Of a DNA stretch of 64,000 nucleotides, positions 55,376-64,000 are shown piece by piece. Position 1 is the first letter of the stretch. Every line of letters begins with the position of its first letter. The notes below the pieces were generated by a model that worked only from the letters and a program-made list of their open reading frames with translations, was not told the DNA's origin and did not search any database. This DNA comes from Scalesia atractyloides (Eukaryota > Streptophyta > Magnoliopsida > Asterales > Asteraceae), in NCBI GenBank assembly GCA_947069175.1, contig CAMTDV010000017.1, positions 53,453,137-53,517,136 of the forward strand, given 5' to 3'. The position numbers were made by a program, and so were the translations under genes.

Positions 55376-57903
55376 ATGCTTTGGAAGTATATCGAAATAT
55401 ACTTTAATTGTGATTTGGTAGTATATCAAAATATACTTTGGTTTAGTGAAACAATAAAAGATAAGTTTTTATGGCTTAATTAGAAAACCTTTGTAAAAAA
55501 CATACAATGTGGTCGTTTGGCAATACATTCAAACCTAAGTATATCAAACTATACTTTGGTGACTATAGATTTACCACGAAGGCAAAATCTATTTGGTTTA
55601 AACTTGGTTTCTGACGTTTCATACAACAGGAATGTGGTGTCAAATCCTATAGCGCTATATCGTACTACCAATCGGCTTGATCATTGTTAATGAATGTATA
55701 AAAGAAATACGCACCAACAATAGTCTCACAAACTTTGAAAATCATTATTTAAGCCATAGATAACAGTTTCAAAGCGTTATCGGATATTGTACTATGTATA
55801 AGAAATCATATAGCATTGAAAAACGTGAAAATAGTGAATATGCACGTATGAATCACCCCAAAACATTTGAAAAACATAAAAGAGGGGGCTATGTACTCAC
55901 CTGGGGTTGCAAAAATAACCTTGAATAAAAGATTAGACAAGCTCAAAAGTCCGAGAAATCAAACGTGTCTTAAAATCGGATAACAATGTAAATATCGGGA
56001 CTTAAATCGGCGGATCAGATAGAATGAGGTCATGTAAACCAAATGAGTGTTGGAACTCATATGAAACGGTTTAGCAAAGTTAACATTCTGATTTGAAATC
56101 AATCCTAAGTGCTTTTGACCTGTTATGACTCGTTAAGGTAGTTTAAGCTACTTTAACGTGTCATTTACATGATTATACGTTCGGATGGTTAGATATGTCC
56201 TATGATAAGTCTTTAATGTTTAAACATGTTTGATAATATTATTAGATCAGATTATATGTCAAAACTTAGGTTTCATATGCTTAATAATGATTTATGCGCA
56301 AAAGGGTGTTTTGGTCAATATTAAAGGACATAACAATGACTTATCAAAATACTTAACTAAACGGCGTGACCATAAGGTATAACCTCAGAGGGTTATTCCC
56401 TATAAAACTATGTGTGTTTGGTCAGATCCTGAGATTGACCAAACGGGTCAGATTCGATAGTCAAAGCGGTGGTCAAGACCGCTCGACTTACGACTCTAAA
56501 CAAGCACTAAATGAAAAGTGACGAGTTAGACATGTTAAACATGTCTAACAAGGTTTATAAAACTGATTTAGTTTCAAAACAAGGTGTTTTGATACCCGAA
56601 AATAGTTCTATCATATAATGCGCACTTTGCGCATTATTTACTGAAACTATGACTCGTCACTATAACTAATAAACGTGGTAATCAGTAGGCATGATCGCTA
56701 TAGATCATAACCATCGTGATTACGATCACGTTGCAAAGTTTGTCTTGACCAATTAATGGTCAAAGTTGAAAGTCAAACATTGTTTGACTTTTAGCTTGAA
56801 ATAGCTAAAAGTAATGAAAAAGACTAAGGATGAGATCTTACTTGTGTTTAAGAAACACTTAAGAACTCAGAGAACTCAGAGAGGAGGTCTCCAATTGCTG
56901 GAAACAACTCCAAAGAGATGGGAGGAAGAAAGAATGGAAATGAGCAAAGAGAAATGGTGAAGATCAATTCTATTTATACTAATCTTGGAGCTCCCAAATC
57001 ATGCCAAGTGTTGATCCAGGTGTCAAGGCATGGATTAGTGTCCCTCTAGGTGTCTAATGCAGGTTAAATGTGGCATAGATCGCGACTTGGTGGCCAAGGA
57101 AGTTAACAAGAAGCTGCCATCTTGAATTTTGGAAGTTTCTGAGTTGGGACCCCTTAGGGACCGTATGGGCTTAGACCTTACGAACTGTATGGGCTTAGGC
57201 CTTACGGTCCTTAAGGCCCTTGCAGGGGCAGAAGTTTCAAAAATGGTAGAAATGGCCCTTGAAGTTGTTTTTGTCGCATTTTGGCACTTTTAACACCCGT
57301 TAACCTCATTTTAAAGCTTTATAAGGATGAATAAACATACGGAACCTGAAATATGTTCAAAAATGTCTCGGGTGTCGGTTCGTTCGGTCGTACGATTGCG
57401 GTTTTTGGTTAAATACGACGGAAATTGTAACGAACGTGCAAATGACCGTAAATGCGAAACGAATGATATTTTTGCATTCCAATCATTAAAACACAGTATT
57501 TTAATGATTACAATAATTTTTGGATGTTCGCACGTGTCCCAGATTAAGAAATACGCAAATTGGCATAGTTTCGCAGAATTTGCAAAATAACCCCTGAAGT
57601 TGCAAAAGCATGTTTTTGCCATACCGAAGCCCTCGAAACTTATTTCTAAGTTATGTAAAGGGTATTTAGGGTATGTTTAGCTTATGTCATTGTTCTGAAG
57701 TGTATGTCATGTTAAGCTGATTATGTTTGTGTAACAGCTTGGGATTTCACTTCAGAAGAGATTCGAAAGATTGAAATTGTACAAGGACTGAAACGTGTGA
57801 ATGTCACATGTAATTATACAATTCTCTGGAATGAAACACAAGATCTCATTGGATTCAAAATTGTTTGGAATTGTACAATGGTTGAAAAGGCACAGATGTT
57901 ACA
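55376..57903 (-). repeat. 3' LTR of element G, left-truncated
   Basis: Aligns end to end with 61907-64000 (shared: ggtagtttaagctactttaacg, tgcgcactttgcgcatta, gcctatttatac-type TATA region, ggtgtcggttcgttcggtcg). The right end is gatgttaca at 57895-57903. The left end starts inside the LTR at the tatgctttggaag phrase, directly against integrase of element F, so about 670 bp are missing. The minus-strand TATA box, gtataaatag, is at 56970-56979. Confidence 0.9.
57150..57216. promoter_or_regulatory. Palindrome cluster in G 3' LTR
   Basis: Three degraded copies: ccttagggaccgtatggg (57152-57169), ccttacgaactgtatggg (57176-57193) and ccttacggtccttaagg (57200-57216). They match 63704-63744 in the other LTR. 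Confidence 0.75.
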
Positions 57904-57916
57904 GTCTCCCCTACTT
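57904..57916 (-). other. Polypurine tract of element G
   Basis: On the minus strand this is taaagtaggggagac, directly before the LTR start TGTAACATC. Confidence 0.85.
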
Positions 57917-59459
57917 TAGGAAATTTCATCCCAAAATTTAAATTAGAGGAAACTCGTGAAAACAGATGTGAGTGTATCGCTTTCAAATGATCCTACATTC
58001 CCTGAGTAAAAATCTAGGCCACGTTTGGATTTTCAGCGAATTTTGTTTATTGTACTCTTCTATTGATTGTAGGAATAAGTTCAGATTTGAAACTCCAACT
58101 TCACTCCAATGAGTAGGTGTACGGCACCTTTGATTGTACAGACCCTCCAAAGGGGCAATGTAAATGTCAAAGTGACATTCTTGTTTGTAGAAGAACTAAA
58201 GAGAGCGTTGAAAGGGAGTCGGATTTCCGAAAAATGAAAGGGAGAACGTTTATAGAGGTTTCCCATGAAGACTAGTATAGGAAACTTGTGTGTGCTCGAA
58301 ATTGGAGTCAGAGAGTGAAAGATTAAAACAACATTGGTCAAGGTCCAGAACTTCTAGTAACTTAAATAACGCCATGCTTGTAATGTAATAAGGAACAATT
58401 ATATATAGGAAGTACCAGCGGCGTATCCACCATGCCCTTATTACATTGTTCCCGTTTCGTTATTCTTATTACTATAGTTTTTACACATGACAAAACTTTT
58501 TGTGGTTTCTACGCACTGAATTATATAATTATGTATGCATCCATAATTACACAATTCCTTGCATAGTCCGCACAGTTCATTTTGTGATGTGTAGGGGGAA
58601 AATTCAAACAAATAAACATATGATGACTCGTCTTAGACCACAAAAGTGTCTTTTTAACTAGATCAACGAATAATCTTTTTAAATAGACACTAAAGAGTCT
58701 TTTAACTAAATCATCACATGATCTCTTTAATTAGAATAGTACTTTGGAATCCAAGGGTCTAACTATTTGCATAGAAAAGCCCTTAAGGATTGAAGATAGC
58801 ACTTTGGATATCCTTCTAAGGACCTAACATATGAAGATATGGAAGGTTCTATAAGAACTTGGATAGTAATTATTTTGAATCAAATAACCGTTAACTTGTA
58901 CATACGTATTAAGCACACAAAGAATCCAACCAAGGACTCCGGATTGCACTTTAATCATCCACAAGGATCTAACTATGAATATAGGAAGATCCTATAAGGA
59001 TTTGGGATTTGTATAGCAAAAATGTTTTGAAAATCGTGTACTAGATGTACTACAAAATCAAAGTATGTGTATGTCATGAAAAGACGAAAGTAGTCATAGG
59101 CACATCGACATATTGAATAAGAGCATTTAAGGACTTATGAAAGTACCCTTAGGTATCCAAGCAAGGATTTAAAGTGGTACTTCGAGCATTTGTTAAGAGT
59201 TATGATTTGTACCTTGTACTTTGTTTCTTAGAAGAAACGAGTACATAGGATTTTTTTGTGGAGATCGAGAGCGATCACAAAATAGAAGAAACTGCGAGAG
59301 TAGTTTCATTTGCAAGGAACCATATCCTTGGTGTCGGTATTGTAGAGGTATGTCACACATACTAGTTTTGTAAATAAAATTGAAATAACAATATTATTTA
59401 TAAACCAACCGAAATGTTTCAAGATTTTTGGATATCACAAAGTGGAAATGTAAAAGTTT
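57917..59459 (-). other. Interior of G where pol should be; H-like LTR fragment
   Basis: No pol motif is visible. From about 58370 the phrase atatataggaagtaccagcg (near 58400) with gcgtatccaccatgc, and tgactcgtct-accacaaaag near 58624, match the LTRs of element H (12220-12260, 12500-12530), so this is a fragment of a related LTR lying inside G. Minus-strand 58341-58081 is open but shows no motif I recognise. Confidence 0.6.
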
Positions 59460-60627
59460 AAATGTTCACAGCTGCATCATCATTAGCACGAGTCTCGTTA
59501 TCATTTATGTTAAATGCTCATCCATGGGCTGGATTTGCATTAACAAGCTTGGAGCAATTGTTTTGATAGTGATAAGATCACCACAGTTGTAGCACGATCC
59601 AGGTGGATATGGTGCTTGAGCAGTAGCAGGGTTTGCATTTGCTTGATTTTGGGTGTTGGTAGCAAAACGGCATGCATTGACCAAATGTCCCAATCATCCA
59701 CAGTGGGTACATTTGTGACATGGTGTTTGATTTAGATGATGACGATTGCATTTGTTGCATAGAGGTACGATGCCAGCATAAGTTTTCCTAGCACGAGGTT
59801 GTGCTGGTTGGGTTGGAGCAACTTGGTCGTTCTGAGCAACTATAGCAAAGTTTTGTGAAGCGTTACGCTTCTTAGACTTCTTAGAGGATTCAGTCTGGTT
59901 TTCCTTTGGTTTTTCTTGGGTAGTCTTATCCAATGGTTTCTAGTCGTCTTTACGGAAAAGTTTACCCTTCGTGATTTGAGATTCAGTCAGGGTAGCGGAT
60001 AGCTCAATGGCCTGTCTAACTGTAGCGAGATTGCTACCAGTGACTATGTCCTGAATTGGGTCAGGGAGGCCATCAATGTACTTTTCAATTGCCTTATCCA
60101 AAGGCGTAACCATGGTAACAGACTTAGTTCCTCATAACGATCAGTGTAGGCTCGATGTCACCACTATCTTGTTTTAAATCATGGAATTCGTTCTCAAGTG
60201 CCCTCTGTTCATGACGTGGGAAAAACTCTTTCATCACAAGAGCTCTAAGCTTTTCCCATGTCTGAGCCAGTGCTACGTCAGCACCTCTATCCCTCATAAT
60301 CCCGTTCCACCACGTGAGTGCTCTCTTTTGGAAAACACTCAAAGCAAACTCTACTTTCCGCTTGTTCAAACACTGAACATGGCAGAAAGTGCTTTCGATA
60401 CTCTCAAACCACTGTAGGAGCCCAATAGCTCCCTCAGACCCAGTGAAGTTGAGTGGTTTGGCTGTGTTGAATTGTTTAAAGTTGCAAGGAGTAGGTGCGT
60501 TGTTGTTATTATTGTTTTGATAAGCTTGATTGAGTTGGGTCATAAGGTTTGGGAGTACAACAGCCATTTGCTGACCGATTAAAGTTGCCATTTCGGTGTC
60601 TTGAGTAGCGTTGCGACGAGGAGGCAT
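59460..60627 (-). pseudogene. Gypsy gag (element G)
   Basis: Gag of element G from the ATG at 60627 (MPPRRNATQD). The core is intact to about 60130: LLQWFESIESTFCHVQCLN, FQKRALTWWNG, FFPRHEQRALENEFHDLKQD. A frame change then occurs. The Lys-rich linker and Cys/His region continue in other frames: CNKCNRHH, CHKCTHCG followed by a TGA and GHLVNACRF, and CYNCG with a damaged second half. It ends near 59460 after an Asn/Glu-rich stretch equivalent to the end of the element H gag, before the protease. At least four breaks. Confidence 0.9.
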
Positions 60628-61220
60628 TCTAAAAGAGAAAGGGAACCATGAGAGAAATTGAGTGAGATTGATATGGGATAGTCAAAATTAATTGTTAAAA
60701 ATATCGACGAAGTGTAAAGATTGTGATCATTTGTTCGTTACTTAAAACAAACAAACGACACGGTAACAAATCAAAGTAAATGGTTCTTTATAATGTATCG
60801 CGAAGACATGCTTTAACCTATAAGTGAATACTCACCCCAAGAGTTCCTAGGTAAGAGTGACTAGTCCGATAATGCGGATTTTTACGAACACTCTAGCCTT
60901 AGACAGAAAACTCAGGTACAGGCATTCACCCCTTCCAGATTGCATGTGTTCACATTATTAAAACCCAAACTTTGACGAGATTTTGAGAACTTAGAAGGCA
61001 TAAAGCCCAAAACAAAACATCCAAGGATTGATGATTTCTTGTGTAATTTTTAGAAAAAAATTGACTTTCGGATGTATTATGTTTTGTTTTTGTTAATCAC
61101 CTAAGGATAGGTGATGGTTGTGTATCAGAAATCTAAACACAAGTAAACTCGCGTTGGGGTCCTAGGAAGTTTATAGACTAGGTTAAAGCATTACTAATAA
61201 CCTAATTCCCTATAACCAGT
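60628..61220 (-). other. Untranslated leader of element G
   Basis: Non-coding, closely similar to the leader of element H at 15064-15629. Confidence 0.75.
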
Positions 61221-61232
61221 GCTCTAATACCA
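61221..61232 (-). other. Primer binding site, initiator-Met type (element G)
   Basis: On the minus strand TGGTATTAGAGC, one base from the Met primer site and 3 bp from the LTR start at 61236. Confidence 0.88.
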
Positions 61233-61696
61233 ATCTGTAACACCCCAAATCGCGTAAAGCAACACGCGGCGGAAACACTTGGGGAGTCACGTTACAAATT
61301 GTCTCAACACATGGTATTTAAAGTTTTGTTTTATTGAATTATCGAATTTCATTGTCTTGGAGTTTCGGAAATGAAATACAATTAAATTGTCTTTCAAGTT
61401 TTAAAGTAGCTAAGGCCCGAGTCCATCCTATATGTGGCATGCAGCGACAATCATCATGTAAATAAACCTGAAACATATGTGAAAATAGGTACGTCAGCAT
61501 AAAAATGCATGTGAGTAACATAGGTTTTGTGAATTAGATTCATGGCTTGAATGTTATAAGAAAAGAACATATGTTTTCAAAAATAGCCATGAATCCTTAC
61601 AAAAAGTTTGGTATCTAAAATACTTTGGTTTTTGATAGAAAGTGTTTGTAATATATGTACAAGATACACGTTTGGTTTTGAAATAACAATTTAGGT

Positions 61697-62100
61697 AGTA
61701 TATCAAATGTATACTTTTGATTTAAAAGATTGGGTAGTATATCAAATTATACTTTAGTATACGATAAGAGAATTGAGAGTATATCAAACTATACTTTGGT
61801 AAATAGTAAGAAAATTGGCAGTATATCAAAATATACTTTCGTTTAAGAACAAGAGATTTGGGAGTATATCAAACTATACTTTCAGAAATAATATCACATT
61901 GTTAGCATATCAAACTATGCTTTGGAAGTATATCGAAATATACTTTAATTGTGATTTGCTAGTTTATCAAAATATACTTTGGTTTAGTGAAACAATAAAA
62001 GATAAGTTTTTATGGCTTAATTAGAAAAACTTTGTAAAAAACATACATTGTGGTCGTTTGGCAATACATTCAAACCTAAGTATATCAAACTATACTTTGG
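61697..62100. repeat. Array of AGTATA-N6-TATACT hairpin repeats
   Basis: Eight copies of an 18-bp inverted-repeat word at about 61697, 61736, 61778, 61820, 61863, 61904, 61927 and 61961, spaced mostly 39-43 bp, plus one near 62080. The consensus is agtatatcaaactatact: stem AGTATA/TATACT, loop tcaaac. One copy (61904) has agcata paired with tatgct, a compensated change. The array is downstream of the TATA box in the element direction, so it would be transcribed. The sister LTR keeps only the last copies (55382-55440 and near 55538). Confidence 0.9.
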
Positions 62101-63703
62101 TAACTATAGATTTACCACGAAGGCAAAATCTATTTGGTTTAAACTTGGTTTCTGACATTCCATACAACAGGAATGGGGTGTCAAAACCTATAGCGCTATA
62201 TCGTACTACCAATCGGCTTGATCATTGTTAATGAATGTATAAAAGAAATACGCACCAACATAGTCTCACAAACTTTGAAAATTGTTATTTAAGTCATAGA
62301 TAACAGTTTCAAATCGTTATCGGATATAGTACTATGTATAAGAAATCATATAACATTGAAAAACGTGAAAATAGTGAATAGGCACATATGAATCACCCAA
62401 AACATTTGAAAAACGTAAAAGAGGGGGCTATGTACTCACCTGGGGTTGCAAAAATAACCTTGAATAAAAGATTAGACAAGCTCAAAAGTCCGAGAAATCA
62501 AACGTGTCCTAAAATCGGATAACTATGTAAATATCGAGACTTAAATCGGCGGATCAGATAGAATGAGGTCTTGTAAACCAAATGAGTATTGGAACTCATA
62601 TGAAATGGTTTATCAAGGTTCACATTCTTATTTGAAATCAATCTTAACTGCTTTTGACCTGTTATGACTCGTTAAGGTAGTTTAAGCTACTTTAACGTGT
62701 CATTTACGTAAATATACGTTCGGATGGTTAGATATGTCATATGTAAGTCTTTAATGTTTAACCATGTTTGAAAATATTATTAGATCAGATTATATGTCAA
62801 AAATTAGGTTGCATATGCTTAATATTGATTTATGCACAAAAGGGGTGTTTTGGTCAATATTAAAGGACATAACAATGACTTATTAAAATACTTAACCAAA
62901 CGACGTGACCATAAGGTATAACCTCAGAGGGTTATTCCCTATACAACTATGGTCACAAATATGTGTTTGGTCGGATCCTGAGATCGAGCAAACTGATCGG
63001 ATTCGATAGTCAAAGCGGTGGTCAAGACTGCTCGACTTACGACTCTAAACAAGAACTAAACTAAAAGTGACGAGTTAGACATGTTAAACATGTCTAACAA
63101 GGTTTATAAAACTGATTTGGTATCAAAACAAGGTGTTTTGATACCTGAAAATAGTTCCGTCGTATAATGCGCACTTTGCGCATTATTGACCGAAACTTTG
63201 ACTCGTCACTATAACTAGTAAACATAGTAATCAGTAGGCATGATCGCTATAGATCATAACCGTCATGATTATGATCACGTTGCAAAGTTCAGTTGAACTT
63301 TGTCTTGACCAATTAAGGGTCAAAGCTGAAAGTCAAACACTATTTGACTTTTAGCTTGAAATAGCTAAAAGTAATGAAAAAGACTAAGGATGAGATCTTA
63401 CTTGTGTTTAAGAAACACTTACGAACTCAGAGAGGATGTCTCCAATTGCTATAAACAACTCCAAAGAGTTGGGAGGAAGAAAGAATGGAAATGAGCAAAG
63501 AGAAATGGTGAAGATCAAGCCTATTTATACTAATCTTGGAGCTCCCAAATCATGGCAAGTGTTGATCCAGGTGTCAAGGCATGGATTAGGGTCCCTCCAG
63601 GTGTCTAATGCAGGTTAAAGGTGGCATAGATCGCGACTTGGTGGCCAAGGAAGTTAACAAGAAGCTGCCAGCTTGAATTTAGAAAGCTTCTAAGCTAGGG
63701 ACC

Positions 63704-63744
63704 CCTTACGGACCGTATGGGGTTAGGCCTTATGGTCCGTAAGG
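63704..63744. promoter_or_regulatory. Palindrome pair in G 5' LTR
   Basis: ccttacggaccgtatgg (63704-63720) and ccttatggtccgtaagg (63728-63744), each a near-perfect copy of CTTACGG-N-CCGTAAG, about 175 bp upstream of the TATA box on the element strand. The core is the same as in element F, although G and F belong to different gypsy groups. Confidence 0.88.
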
Positions 63745-64000
63745 CCCCTGCAGGGGCAGAAGTTTCAAAAATGGTAGAAATGGCCCCTGAACTTGTTTTT
63801 GTCGCATTTTGGCACTTTTAACTGACGTTAACCTCATTTTAAAGCTTTATTAGGATTAATAAACATAGGGAACTTGAAATATGTTCAAAAATTTCCCGGG
63901 TGTCGGTTCGTTCGGTCGTACGGTTGCGGTTTTCGGTTAATTACGACGGAAATCGTAACTAACGCGCAAATGACCGTAAATGCGAAACGAATGATATTTT

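Larger units (their letters stand above)
55376..64000 (-). mobile_element. Tekay-like Ty3/gypsy element, defective (element G)
   Basis: Minus-strand gypsy element. The upstream LTR (61236 to beyond the window), primer site, leader and gag are present on the right. The downstream LTR (55376-57903) and purine tract are on the left. Pol is missing entirely; in its place lies non-coding DNA that includes a piece of LTR from an H-like relative (about 58370-59395). Gag, leader and LTR start are closely related to element H. The reconstructed LTR length is over 3 kb, a trait of the Tekay/Del group; the assignment is inference because no chromodomain is visible. Confidence 0.83.
61236..64000 (-). repeat. 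5' LTR of element G, runs off the window
   Basis: Starts tgtaacacccc next to the primer site and continues beyond 64000. The minus-strand TATA box, gtataaatag, is at 63521-63530. Comparison with the other LTR predicts that about 400 bp more lie outside the window. Confidence 0.9.

Noticed and set aside
54762..55421. 219-codon plus-strand ORF
   Set aside because: Antisense of the Athila-type integrase.
61697..61980. Regularly spaced short repeats that look like a CRISPR array
   Set aside because: Repeats are only 18 bp, imperfect, each an inverted repeat, and lie inside a plant gypsy LTR. No cas genes; a plant genome.

Overview
This window looks like plant heterochromatin or gene-poor intergenic DNA from a large flowering-plant genome. 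The repeat families and non-coding phrases fit Asteraceae best, but that is an impression, not a proof. I recognise no intact host gene, no rRNA or tRNA gene and no CRISPR array. Nearly everything that can be named is a retroelement, usually broken and often nested in another.

Layout. 1-2900: minus-strand fragment (A) of a Sirevirus-type Ty1/copia element. 2940-3850: LINE tail. 3851-9250: AT-rich, gene-free DNA with a hAT-like insertion (4726-5521), a fold-back element and TA microsatellites. 9250-10640 and 23116-25330: one copia-type gag gene (element I), split by a foreign block at 10641-23115. That block holds a DNA-transposon-like remnant (J), a Tekay-like Ty3/gypsy deletion derivative (H, minus, 11586-16785) and a copia element with gag but no recognisable pol (B, plus, 16918-22968). 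A SINE with a 13-bp target duplication sits at 24090-24312. 25600-48310: an Athila-like Ty3/gypsy element (E, minus) carrying two clean insertions: a 2.97-kb non-coding LTR element (D, 26541-29506, duplication GTTGG) and a full-length Sirevirus (C, plus, 32620-47184, duplication AAAAT). 48310-55375: a second Athila-like element (F, minus) with integrase, a post-pol ORF and a 3' LTR. 55376-64000: another Tekay-like element (G, minus) with LTRs over 2.5 kb and a decayed gag.

How it fits together. Element C keeps the whole Sirevirus plan: LTR, Met-type primer site, long gag with two zinc knuckles, protease, integrase, reverse transcriptase, RNase H, a long additional ORF, polypurine tract, LTR. 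It is dead: it has frameshifts, seven clear premature stops mostly explained by C-to-T change, and a 250-bp perfect inverted duplication inside the integrase region that would make its own sense transcript fold into long double-stranded RNA.

The most general pattern in the window is non-coding. Six element families each carry a family-specific short palindrome, repeated in the LTR upstream of the TATA box. In several families it recurs in the leader or just before the downstream ORF. Palindrome-rich LTR cis-regions are known for maize Sireviruses; here the same design appears in copia, Athila-like, Tekay-like and non-autonomous elements, with paired base changes and copy-number changes between sister LTRs.
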